Positions 56,822 to 64,000 of a stretch of 64,000 nt of DNA are shown here, piece after piece. The first letter of the stretch is position 1, and the number at the start of each line of letters is the position of its first letter. The notes beneath the pieces were generated by a model, which did not search any database, had not been told where the DNA came from, and saw nothing but the letters and a program-made list of their open reading frames with translations. The translations under genes and the position numbers were made by a program. The DNA lies in the NCBI GenBank assembly GCA_012270995.1, contig JAAXHG010000051.1, positions 69,768 to 133,767 of the forward strand, in the 5' to 3' direction. This DNA is from Vicinamibacteraceae bacterium. GTDB lineage: Bacteria; Acidobacteriota; Thermoanaerobaculia; Multivoradales; Multivoraceae.

Positions 56822-58567
56822 CTACGTGTCGGCTGCGATCGGGCGATACTTCACCAGCGCCGAGCGGCCGATGATGTCGACGATGGTCACCGACAGCTCA
56901 ATCCCAAATGCGTCGGTGAGCCGCAAGGGATGGCCCAGGCGGAAGCTAACCGGCTGCTGGCGTCCCTGTTCGACAGCGATGTTGTCGGCGTATAGGTACG
57001 TCCGGTCAGAGGTGTCTCGTTTCGGATTCAGGCGCCCCGTCAGGCCGGGCAGATGCCCTGTTGACTGCGGGAAGATGACGGAGCCGCCATCAGGCAGCGG
57101 GGCCAGTTCGAGGACGACACCGCCTTGCTGTGGAATCCAGTCCCGCTGGAGTCCCGCGGCGAATCCAGGCGCCGCGGCATACACGGTCATCGGCAAGTGC
57201 GTGCTGTGCAGATCGAAGGCCACTTCGCCGGCTTCATCCGTCTTGCCCTGCCGGTAGGTCTTGTTCGGGAAGAGGGCCAGGACGTCGATTCCCGCAAGCG
57301 GTTGCCCCTCGGAATGCACCGCGATCGTGGCGTTGGCGGGGGTGAAGTCGAGCTTCGCCGCCGGAATGCTCAGGATCAGATTCGAGTCGTCGATGACGCG
57401 GTACTCCGGAAATGTCCCAGCCGTCTCCTGCGTCTCGTTTAGGATGATCGCGACGCCGTCGCCGCGACGTTCCATGAGAAACGCACGATGCGTCGAACCT
57501 GGAACGTCGCCGACCGGGATTCTCCCGAACACGGAAGCGATCACTTCGTTGCGGGTTGCCTGACTGGCGCGCATGCTCTCGATCGTCATCCCGTTCGGGA
57601 GTTGTCCCGGCGAGTCGAGCTCAAGTCGGTCCGCGAACATCGACAGCCTTATCCGTCGCGAGACCATCGAGTAATCGCGGTGCGCCAGCGCGTTGACGAG
57701 CGCCTCGAAGACGGCAGCCGTGCTGTACTGGGGCATGTTCTCGCGCGCCGGGGACTTGCGCGCGGCAACCCGCATGTTCCGGGAAACGAACTTCATGCCA
57801 TCGGCGAGTTGGCTCTGGAGCGGACCCTCGATCTCCTGTGCGTCGAGCTGTTCGGAGGCTCGGTCCTTGCCTCGATAGTGCGTGGCCGTGATGACTGCCT
57901 GAGGCAACCACTCCTGCGGCCTCCTGGCGCACAGGAGAACGCCGGCGACGGTGGCACGCCGTACGTCGCCTTCGTCGCGTGTGAGCAGGCGCATGTTGGC
58001 CAGACCGCGTACCGGCTCGGCGGCCCCTGCCACGCTCAGCAACGGCCCCCATAGCTGCTCGCTCAGTGTCTCGAAGCCCGTGTTGGGAACCGGCTGCCTG
58101 TCGAACCAGAGATAGCGCGACTGGGCGCGTCTCTGGGCTAGACGCATTCGCTCGTCGGCAGTCATCAGGCGTTTGGACGAGCCGACCCTGAGATAGCTGC
58201 GTCCCTTCCGCTCGTGCAGAGAGTCGCCTCGCGGCACGTCGACGAGCACGAAGGCCACTCCGTCAAGTTCCCTATGGTGGACGTCGATGCGAAGGGCGGG
58301 CTCGATGCTGTCAGTGCTCGCCTCGACCAGCAGATCGCTAAGCGCCGCCATCTGTTCACGCGACATTCCCGGAATTCGCCCATCGTCCGTAGCACCACAG
58401 AGGAGCCGGCCGCCATTCGCGTTGGCGAATGCGATCATTTCGTCTGCCAGGTCGTTCCGCGTGGGGCTGATTGGGCGGTTGCCCGCGAACTTGACCTGCT
58501 TGAACTCCCAGCGGCTGTCCTCGCCCAGGCGCAACTGCTGGCGGATGATGTCGTCGGGTGCTGTCAT
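56822..58567 (-). CDS. Schlafen/AlbA_2 domain regulator with a C-terminal transthyretin-like domain
   Basis: A 581-residue protein from ATG 58567. Residues 1-150 form an AlbA_2 domain (LGEDSRWEFKQVKF, DLADEMIAFANANGGRLLCG, GRSYLRVGSSKRLM). The middle is the COG2865-type region with a HATPase_c_4-like stretch (FEALVNALAHRDYSM, LELDSPGQLPNGM). From about residue 410 a beta-sandwich follows with IAVHSEGQPLAGIDVLALF and QGKTDEAGEVAFDL, then a further domain (HLPGLTGRLNPKRDTSDRTY). AlbA_2 proteins bind DNA or RNA or act as ATP-dependent regulators. The beta-sandwich and extra domain are an unusual addition. It is an isolated gene on its strand. Confidence 0.75.
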   Translation of the reverse strand: MTAPDDIIRQQLRLGEDSRWEFKQVKFAGNRPISPTRNDLADEMIAFANANGGRLLCGATDDGRIPGMSREQMAALSDLLVEASTDSIEPALRIDVHHRELDGVAFVLVDVPRGDSLHERKGRSYLRVGSSKRLMTADERMRLAQRRAQSRYLWFDRQPVPNTGFETLSEQLWGPLLSVAGAAEPVRGLANMRLLTRDEGDVRRATVAGVLLCARRPQEWLPQAVITATHYRGKDRASEQLDAQEIEGPLQSQLADGMKFVSRNMRVAARKSPARENMPQYSTAAVFEALVNALAHRDYSMVSRRIRLSMFADRLELDSPGQLPNGMTIESMRASQATRNEVIASVFGRIPVGDVPGSTHRAFLMERRGDGVAIILNETQETAGTFPEYRVIDDSNLILSIPAAKLDFTPANATIAVHSEGQPLAGIDVLALFPNKTYRQGKTDEAGEVAFDLHSTHLPMTVYAAAPGFAAGLQRDWIPQQGGVVLELAPLPDGGSVIFPQSTGHLPGLTGRLNPKRDTSDRTYLYADNIAVEQGRQQPVSFRLGHPLRLTDAFGIELSVTIVDIIGRSALVKYRPIAADT

Positions 58568-58770
58568 GGACCGTCTCGTCTCTGCGCGTTCGAGGCTCCT
58601 TAGTTTGCCACCGGTCGCTGGGAAGCCGGCGCGAGAGTTCATCCCGTTCTCGGGCGTTCGGTCGGTCCAGTCGGGGTAGAGGTTTCGGGCCGATCGCTCT
58701 GTCCTGAGCGGCGGATTGTCCGGATGCGCCGGACTTCGAACCGAATCTCTTCGGGCGAGGCCCGATCGCC

Positions 58771-59721
58771 TCAGCCAGTTTCGCCGAACGCCTTCCGCAG
58801 CGCAGCGCAGGCCTCGTCCATGACCCGGCGGCCGCCGTCGAGGATGGGCGAGAGCTGGAAGAAAACGTGGACCTGGCCCTCGTAGTTGGACAGGGTGGCG
58901 TCGACTCCGGCGGCCTGGAGCTTCTCGGCGTAGTCCCTGCCTTCGTCGCGGAGCGGGTCGAACTCGGCGGTGATGACAAGAGCCGGCGGCAGGCCGGTGT
59001 GGTTCGAGGCCAGGAGCGGCGAGGCGCGGAAGTCGGCGCGGTCGGCCTCGGAGCAGAGATAGTGGCCGCGGAACCAGATCATGTGGTCCCTGGTCAGGAT
59101 GTAGCCATCGGCGTTCTCGTCGATGGAGGGGCGGCTGAAGTCCATGTCGACGGCCGGGTAGACGAGGAGTTGGAGGACGAGGTGCGGGCCGCCGTTGTCG
59201 CGGGCGAGCAGGCTCATGACGGCGGAGAGGTTGCCGCCGGCGCTGTCGCCGCCGACCGCGATCCGGGCCGGGTCGCCGCCGAGACTCTTGGCGTTGGCGG
59301 CGATCCACTGCAGGGCGGCCCAGGAGTCGTCGACCGCGGCCGGAAACTGCGCCTCGGGCGCCAGCCGATAATCCACGGAGACGACCAGGCATCCGGCGCC
59401 CGCGCACAGTTCGCGACAGGCGTAGTCATGGGTGTCGAGGTCGCCGATCACCCAGCCGCCGCCGTGGTAGTAGACGAGCACCGGTAGCGTACCGCCGGCA
59501 TCCCGGGGCCGGTAGATGCGGACGGGAATGTCGCCGGCCGGGCCGGGAACGGTGGAGTCCTCGGTGCCCACGTCGGGACCCTGTCCCAGCATCTCGGCGA
59601 CCGCGAGATAGCCCGCCCGGGCCATTTCGACGGTCTGCTCCGTGATCGGCGGGACCTGGTTCTCGATCGCGGCCTGTGCCTGGGCTTCGAGGAAGGCCTG
59701 TACCTGGGGGTCGACTGGCAT
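58771..59721 (-). CDS. Hormone-sensitive-lipase-family carboxylesterase
   Basis: A 316-residue alpha/beta hydrolase of the HSL (GDXG) family. The oxyanion hole is [17 protein letters not shown], the nucleophile [12 protein letters not shown], the acid in FDPLRDEG and the His in GQVHVFFQ. It hydrolyses short-chain acyl esters in the cytoplasm; no signal peptide is present. It stands alone, with about 200 nt separating it from the AlbA_2 gene. Confidence 0.92.
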   Translation of the reverse strand: MPVDPQVQAFLEAQAQAAIENQVPPITEQTVEMARAGYLAVAEMLGQGPDVGTEDSTVPGPAGDIPVRIYRPRDAGGTLPVLVYYHGGGWVIGDLDTHDYACRELCAGAGCLVVSVDYRLAPEAQFPAAVDDSWAALQWIAANAKSLGGDPARIAVGGDSAGGNLSAVMSLLARDNGGPHLVLQLLVYPAVDMDFSRPSIDENADGYILTRDHMIWFRGHYLCSEADRADFRASPLLASNHTGLPPALVITAEFDPLRDEGRDYAEKLQAAGVDATLSNYEGQVHVFFQLSPILDGGRRVMDEACAALRKAFGETG

Positions 59722-59802
59722 CTGCGCACTCCGTGGGTCGTGAGCGGGAGCGCGAAGCCTACGTCACGCCCGGTCGCCAGCCCGCCGGTGCCCAGGTGCC
59801 CG

Positions 59803-60468
59803 CTACGCGTCGACCGAGTCGACCACTTCTTCCGCCGCCTCGACCGCTGCTTCCGCCGCTTCCTCGGCTGCCTCTTCGGCCGTCTCCGCCGCTTCCTCGG
59901 CGTGCTCGACCGCCTGCTCCACCGTCTCGCCGATCAGATCGGCGAAGCCGTCCCAGTCCGCGTTCTCGAAGCTGGCGGCGATCAGTTCCGCGAGCTCGCC
60001 CATCTGCTCGCCGAATGCGCCGACCGCCTCACCGAAGGTCTCCCAGTCGGCGCCTTCCATGGCCTCGCCGAGAGAGGTGCCGAACCGTTCGCCGAACTCC
60101 TCCCAGAACTGTTCGAAGCGATCCCAGTCGACGTCGCCGTCAGGGTGCTCCATGTCCTCGAACTGCTCGGCCCAGGCGTCCCACTCCTCTTCGTCGAATG
60201 CGTGCTCGAAGGACGCGGCGAACTGCTCGCCCCATTCCTCCCAGCGCTTGCCGACCTCTTCCCAGTGCTTGCCATGGGCTTCCCAGTCGGCGTCCTCGAA
60301 ACTGCGGCCGAAGCGCTCGCCCCATTCCTGCCAGCGCTGACCGATTTCTTCCCAGCGCTCGTCGTGACCTGGAGCGGTCTGGTCCTGGGCCAGGAGCGCT
60401 CCGGGGACGAAGGCGATCAGGAGGGCGAACGCCAGGGTCGCCCAGCGATGGCGGTGAAGGTCTTTCAT
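59803..60468 (-). CDS. Exported acidic protein with Trp-rich repeats and a Glu/Ala helical tail
   Basis: A 221-residue protein from ATG 60468, with AAGGAGA upstream. The signal peptide is [17 protein letters not shown]. The mature part is built of about four to six diverged repeats of about 30-35 residues around W-E-E-x-G-x-R-W-x-E-W-G-E-x-F, each ending with an acidic D-W (for example [20 protein letters not shown] and [13 protein letters not shown]). The last 45 residues are Glu/Ala coiled-coil-like ([20 protein letters not shown]). No family is recognised. A strongly negative periplasmic or surface protein is likely. Confidence 0.7.
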   Translation of the reverse strand: MKDLHRHRWATLAFALLIAFVPGALLAQDQTAPGHDERWEEIGQRWQEWGERFGRSFEDADWEAHGKHWEEVGKRWEEWGEQFAASFEHAFDEEEWDAWAEQFEDMEHPDGDVDWDRFEQFWEEFGERFGTSLGEAMEGADWETFGEAVGAFGEQMGELAELIAASFENADWDGFADLIGETVEQAVEHAEEAAETAEEAAEEAAEAAVEAAEEVVDSVDA

Positions 60469-60635
60469 ATTGGGTCTCCTTGCTGGTGCGGGAGGGGCAG
60501 GCGGCCTCATCGGCCGCTCTTCTTCTACAACGTCGCGGCGTCGCGCGAGTTTCAGGAGCGGGCGAATCGGAAGAGCGGGCACTCGTGACGGCGTTCCTGT
60601 GGTCAACTAACCGCGCGATGGACACGGCCGCACAC

Positions 60636-61955
60636 ATGCCTCGCTCCCAGTTCGTGATCGAGGGCGGTCAACCGATCTCGGGCACGCTGCGGGCGCGGGG
60701 CAACAAGAACGCGGCGCTGCCGCTGATTGCAGCCGCCCTCCTCACGGATGAGGAGGTCACGCTCCGGAACGTGCCCCGGATCCGCGACGTCGAGGCACAG
60801 ATGGGGTTGTTGCGCCAGCTCGGCGCCGAAGTGGCGTTTGCCGGTGGCGACACGGTGCGGGTCCGCGCCGCGGGTCTCGGCGACGACGATCCGGACCCCG
60901 ATCTCTGCCGGGCGATCCGCGCCTCGATCCTGCTGGCTGGGCCGCTGCTGGCGCGGCGCGGACGCGTGAACATGCCGGCCCCGGGCGGCGACGTCATCGG
61001 CCGCCGGCGGCTCGACACGCACCTGCTGGCGCTCGAGGGCCTGGGCGCCGGCATCGAACTCCTCCCGGCCGGCGGGCTCCAGTGTCGCGTCGAGGGTTCG
61101 GGGGAGCGTTTGCGTGGGGCCGAGATCTTCCTGGACGAGGCCTCGGTCACGGCGACGGAGAACGCGGTGATGGCGGCTTCCCTGGCGGAGGGCGAGACGA
61201 GGATCCTGAACGCGGCGAGCGAGCCCCACGTGCAGGACCTCTGCCGCCTCCTGCAGGCCATGGGAGTGCCGATCGAAGGCGTTGGAACGAACCTGCTCGT
61301 CGTCCAGGGCGTGGAGCGGCTGGGCGGTGCGGAGTTCGAGATCGGCCCCGACTACATCGAGGTGGGGTCGCTCATCACGCTGGCGGCTGTGACCGGCGGT
61401 GAGCTGCGCATTCCGAACGCCCGGCCGCGCGAGCACCGGGCGACGCGGATCGCCTTCGGCCGGCTGGGCATCGACTTCGAGGTTCGTGGCGACGGCAGCG
61501 ACTTGTTCGTGCCGGGCGGTCAGGAACTCCAGGTGCGCACCGATCTTCAGGGCGCGATCCCGAAGATCGAGGACGCGCCGTGGCCCGGTTTCCCCGCCGA
61601 TCTCACCTCGATCGCGGTCGTGGGCGCGACTCAGAGCCGGGGCTCGGTGCTGATCCACGAGAAGCTCTTCGAGTCCCGCATGTTCTTCGTCGACCGGCTG
61701 GTGGCCATGGGCGCCCAGATCGTGCTCTGCGACCCGCATCGCGTCGTCGTCAGCGGACCGTCGAAGCTCTACGGCCGGGACATGGTGAGCCCGGACATCC
61801 GCGCCGGCATGGCGATGCTGATCGCCGCGCTGTGCGCCGAGGGCCGCAGCGTGATCGACAACGTGCAGCAGATCGATCGCGGCTACGAGCGGATCGACGA
61901 GCGGCTGCGGTCGCTGGGCGTCAGTATCGAGCGCGTCGCCGGTTCGCTCGGCTAG
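60636..61955 (+). CDS. murA: UDP-N-acetylglucosamine 1-carboxyvinyltransferase
   Basis: About 439 residues from ATG 60636 ([11 protein letters not shown]); ATG 60618 is an alternative. This is the first committed step of peptidoglycan synthesis, joining PEP to UDP-GlcNAc. Family marks are [34 protein letters not shown] and, at the active loop, [16 protein letters not shown]. The usual Cys of that loop is Asp, as in Mycobacterium and Chlamydia, which typically makes the enzyme insensitive to fosfomycin. The C-terminal [19 protein letters not shown] is intact. The MaoC gene follows after 9 nt. Confidence 0.95.
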   Translation: MPRSQFVIEGGQPISGTLRARGNKNAALPLIAAALLTDEEVTLRNVPRIRDVEAQMGLLRQLGAEVAFAGGDTVRVRAAGLGDDDPDPDLCRAIRASILLAGPLLARRGRVNMPAPGGDVIGRRRLDTHLLALEGLGAGIELLPAGGLQCRVEGSGERLRGAEIFLDEASVTATENAVMAASLAEGETRILNAASEPHVQDLCRLLQAMGVPIEGVGTNLLVVQGVERLGGAEFEIGPDYIEVGSLITLAAVTGGELRIPNARPREHRATRIAFGRLGIDFEVRGDGSDLFVPGGQELQVRTDLQGAIPKIEDAPWPGFPADLTSIAVVGATQSRGSVLIHEKLFESRMFFVDRLVAMGAQIVLCDPHRVVVSGPSKLYGRDMVSPDIRAGMAMLIAALCAEGRSVIDNVQQIDRGYERIDERLRSLGVSIERVAGSLG

Positions 61956-61964
61956 GGTTGCCGC

Positions 61965-62429
61965 ATGGCGGGCCTCTACTACGAGCAGCTCGAAGTCGGC
62001 CAACTCTTCGACCATGCGCTCCGCCGCACGGTGACCGAGGCGGACAACGTCTTCTTCACCGCGATGACCCACAACCCGGCCGCGCTCCATCTCGACGCCG
62101 AGGCGATGAAGAAGAGCGAGTTCGGCGAGCGGATCGTCAACAGTTGCTTCACCCTGAGCCTGATGGTCGGCATCTCGGTCGGCGACACGACCCTCGGCAC
62201 TACGATCGCCAACCTTGGCTGGAACGACGTCGTGTTCCCGCGGCCCGTGTTCCACGGCGACACGCTGCGGATCGAGACCGAAGTGAAGGACAAGCGGGAG
62301 AGCCGCTCGCGGCCCAACGCCGGCATCGTCACCTTCGAGCACCGTGCCTACAACCAGCGTGACGAGCTCGTTGCCCGCTGTACCCGGCTGGGGCTGATGC
62401 TGAAGTTGCCGGAGGAAGACGACTCATGA
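61965..62429 (+). CDS. MaoC-family hydratase
   Basis: A 154-residue hot-dog-fold hydratase of the MaoC/mesaconyl-CoA hydratase type: [20 protein letters not shown] with the catalytic Asp/His region, [20 protein letters not shown] and [18 protein letters not shown]. It adds water to enoyl-CoA thioesters. Its stop overlaps the next ATG (ATGA). It may share substrates with the CoA-transferase/crotonase operon elsewhere in the window, but this is only inferred. Confidence 0.88.
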   Translation: MAGLYYEQLEVGQLFDHALRRTVTEADNVFFTAMTHNPAALHLDAEAMKKSEFGERIVNSCFTLSLMVGISVGDTTLGTTIANLGWNDVVFPRPVFHGDTLRIETEVKDKRESRSRPNAGIVTFEHRAYNQRDELVARCTRLGLMLKLPEEDDS

Positions 62430-62677
62430 AGTTCGTCGAACTCGCGACCTTCGATTCCCGGCTCGAGGCCGAGACGATCGGCCACGCCCTGGACCAGTAC
62501 GACATTCCGTTCCTGGTGCAGAGTGCCGGGGTAGGCATGTTCGGCATGGGCATGATGGGGAAGTCGCCGGTGCCGGTGAAGCTCTGCGTGCCGGACAACC
62601 GGCTGGACGAGGTGAAGGAACTGCTGAGCTGTGTCGCTGGTCCGTTGGAGGAAGGCGAGGAGTCGCGGAGCGACTGA
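62426..62677 (+). CDS. DUF2007-family small protein
   Basis: An 83-residue protein translationally coupled to the MaoC gene (ATGA). The fold is that of DUF2007/PII-like small domains: [36 protein letters not shown], and [18 protein letters not shown]. The Met/Gly stretch MFGMGMMGK is unusual. These proteins are thought to be regulatory or signal-transducing, without known ligands. Confidence 0.75.
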   Translation: MKFVELATFDSRLEAETIGHALDQYDIPFLVQSAGVGMFGMGMMGKSPVPVKLCVPDNRLDEVKELLSCVAGPLEEGEESRSD

Positions 62678-62689
62678 AACACGTTCGTC

Positions 62690-62714
62690 CGCGGATGCCG
62701 GCCAGAAGGCCGGC
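62690..62714. terminator. GC-rich tetraloop hairpin between converging genes
   Basis: A 7-bp perfect stem, GCCGGCC (62697-62703), AGAA loop, GGCCGGC (62708-62714). It lies between the DUF2007 gene (plus) and the phosphatase gene (minus). The 14 bases at 62690-62703 are the reverse complement of 3114-3127, so this may also be a dispersed palindromic repeat. Confidence 0.55.
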
Positions 62715-62741
62715 GCACCGACAGGTCAGCGGGCCGACGGT

Positions 62742-63530
62742 TCAGTCGGCGAGTAGTTGCAGGGCCTCGGGCAGCAGCCGGCGGGTCGTGCTGAACGCAC
62801 GGTCGCCGTGGATCGTCTCGTTGCCGTCCCAGTCGCCGAAGTAGCCGCCGGCTTCGCGCAGGATGACGGGGAAGGGGCCGCAGTCCCAGGCGCTCATCTT
62901 CGGATCGACCATCAGTTCGAGGCGGCCGGTGGCGACCAGGGCGTGGCCGTAGGCGTCGGACCAGCCGACGCGGTAGGCTGTGCGATCCATCATCCATCGC
63001 CAAGCCTGCTTGTGCCGGGGGTCGACGAAGAGCCCCGGGTCGCCGAACGAGACGTAGCCCTCGGCCAGACTGGGCGTTTCGCGGACCTGTGCCGGCTCGC
63101 CGTTCAGCGTGCAGCCGTGGCCGGAGGCGGCCGCCACGGTTTCGCCGATGCCCGGGAAGTGGGCGACGCCGACTTCGACCCTGCCATCGACCTCGAGGCC
63201 GATCAGGATCCCGTAGAGCGGTACGCCACGGACGAAGGAACGGGTGCCGTCGATCGGGTCAACGTACCAGTGGCGTTTCGAAGCGGCTTCCGAGGCAGAC
63301 TCGGCGCCACCCGCTCCGAACTCCTCGCCGACGACGAGGTCGTCGGGAAAGGTCTCGGCGATCCGTGAGCGGATCAGTTCCTCCGCGCCGCGGTCCGCTT
63401 CAGTGACCGGCGTCATGTCGCTCTTGAGTTCCGGGTCGACGCCGAGCCGGAAGAACTCGAGGGTCAACTGGCCGGCGATCCAGGCGGTTTCGACCGCGAA
63501 GTTGAGTTCGGCCTCGTAGTTCGCCGCCAC
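62742..63530 (-). CDS. Inositol-monophosphatase-family phosphatase (HisN-like)
   Basis: A 262-residue Mg-dependent sugar/histidinol phosphatase. Metal-binding motifs are LVVGEEFG, WYVDPIDGTRSFVRGVPL and WDCGPFPVILREAGG. The motif WSDAYGHALVATGRLEL is typical of HisN-type histidinol-phosphatases, which makes that activity more likely than inositol monophosphatase, though no other his gene is nearby. It begins 12 nt after the end of the metallo-beta-lactamase-fold gene, on the same strand. Confidence 0.88.
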   Translation of the reverse strand: MAANYEAELNFAVETAWIAGQLTLEFFRLGVDPELKSDMTPVTEADRGAEELIRSRIAETFPDDLVVGEEFGAGGAESASEAASKRHWYVDPIDGTRSFVRGVPLYGILIGLEVDGRVEVGVAHFPGIGETVAAASGHGCTLNGEPAQVRETPSLAEGYVSFGDPGLFVDPRHKQAWRWMMDRTAYRVGWSDAYGHALVATGRLELMVDPKMSAWDCGPFPVILREAGGYFGDWDGNETIHGDRAFSTTRRLLPEALQLLAD

Positions 63531-63542
63531 GAAAGAGTGCTC

Positions 63543-64000
63543 CTAGAAGTTCTCGATCGTTCGCTCGTTGCTGTTGGCGGGGAGCGCGATGTGCATCCCG
63601 TCGGCGGCGACGACCGCATCGTTCGGGGCGTCCTTGGCGCGGCCGCGCATGAACACGCCGTCCGCCTGCGCCGCGGGCAGGGGCGGCACGAGGTGGCTCA
63701 GCACGAGCAGCTTGACATTCGCGTCGGCGGCGAGGGCATGCACGTCGGCCGGGAAGGTGTGGTAGTCGAGCGTGTCACGGAGCATCTTCCCGGTTCGTTC
63801 GTTGCCGGCGCTATCGAGCGCCTGCGCCGCCCCGCCGATCAGAGCGCCGGACAGGACCTCGTGGACCAGGACGTCGACGCCCTGGCTCATGGCCTCCAGG
63901 TTCGCCGAGCGGATCGTGTCGCCGCTGACCACGACCGAGCGGCCGCCGTAGTCGACGCGGTAGCCGAGCGCCGGCGAGATCGGTTCGTGCTCGACCAGGA
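63543..64000 (-). CDS. Metallo-beta-lactamase-fold hydrolase (5' partial)
   Basis: The C-terminal 152 codons of a gene that begins beyond the right edge. The visible part has VVVSGDTIRSANL, DVLVHEVLSG, YHTFPADVHALAADANVKLL, LVLSHLVPP and the terminal NERTIENF. The ordering is that of RNase Z/arylsulfatase-like metallo-hydrolases, where the Asp of SGDT and the His of LSHLVPP bind zinc. The N-terminal HxHxDH motif is outside the window. It is probably co-transcribed with the phosphatase gene. Confidence 0.8.
   Translation of the reverse strand, partial: LVEHEPISPALGYRVDYGGRSVVVSGDTIRSANLEAMSQGVDVLVHEVLSGALIGGAAQALDSAGNERTGKMLRDTLDYHTFPADVHALAADANVKLLVLSHLVPPLPAAQADGVFMRGRAKDAPNDAVVAADGMHIALPANSNERTIENF

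Noticed and set aside
59676..60635. In-frame upstream extension of the MurA frame
   Set aside because: It is Pro/Arg-rich, antisense to the Trp-rich repeat gene, and MurA proteins start near ATG 60636.

Overview
The window is about 64 kb of uniformly high-GC DNA from a Gram-negative bacterium. The gene content (secreted PVC-type sorbosone/glucose dehydrogenase-like protein with an SGNH partner, Oar-like TonB receptor with an N-terminal carboxypeptidase-regulatory domain, DUF885 lipoproteins, DUF1080 sugar hydrolase, S9 peptidase, secreted Ca-binding-type proteins, Mg-type HemB, Asp-type MurA) fits an Acidobacteriota lineage best (Thermoanaerobaculia-like). That placement is an inference from gene content, not a proven assignment. 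No rRNA, tRNA, CRISPR array, transposase or integrase was recognised.

Layout. 1-4316 (minus): SGNH hydrolase and PVC-type dehydrogenase; the second is cut by the window edge inside a C-terminal cupredoxin domain. 4540-9666 (minus): an accessory block with a three-gene restriction-modification-like operon joined by ATGA overlaps, whose helicase and methyltransferase both look internally deleted, then a small protein and a frameshifted proteasome-like Ntn hydrolase. 9783-14622 (plus): a decayed duplicate of a DUF885 lipoprotein gene, a tiny-ORF/DUF2335 membrane cassette, the intact DUF885 gene, and two paralogous four-helix membrane proteins. 14659-28747: AMIN protein, S9 peptidase, exported methyltransferase, hemB, then a plus-strand run with a DUF4336 protein, CoA-transferase, crotonase and ABC ATPase, followed by an esterase, LDH2-type dehydrogenase, tandem DUF1080 protein and a LarA-like protein. 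28748-34971: second accessory block with a Uma2 protein followed by a fragment of the larA-like gene, an AAA/DUF4143 ATPase behind a palindromic leaderless-type promoter, two secreted proteins, and a 1.2-kb geneless stretch holding a row of hairpins. 34972-45322 (minus): TonB receptor with a clear sigma70-type promoter, then a lysR-leader ORF-gltB-gltD cluster. 45400-51352 (minus): a very large exported multi-CnaB-like protein and an MrpD/NuoM-like antiporter subunit with a small membrane partner. 51421-64000: Lhr helicase, TonB-C-like protein, AlbA_2 protein fused to a transthyretin-like domain, HSL-type esterase, a Trp-rich acidic repeat protein, murA, MaoC hydratase, DUF2007 protein, HisN-like phosphatase and a partial metallo-beta-lactamase-fold protein.

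How the genes work together. gltBD makes glutamate and is likely controlled by the LysR protein encoded directly upstream in the same direction. The CoA-transferase/crotonase pair and the MaoC protein point to acyl-CoA catabolism. The TonB receptor, S9 peptidase, esterases, DUF1080 protein and PVC dehydrogenase fit a scavenging lifestyle on proteins, esters and sugars. Several plus- and minus-strand genes start only 5-9 nt after a -10-like hexamer and have no Shine-Dalgarno sequence, so leaderless transcripts may be common here. The most unusual items are the duplicated gltB start that forms a 31-codon ORF bridging lysR and gltB, the collapsed restriction-modification operon, the hairpin array at 34308-34601, the larA fragment behind the Uma2 gene, and the Trp-rich repeat protein.
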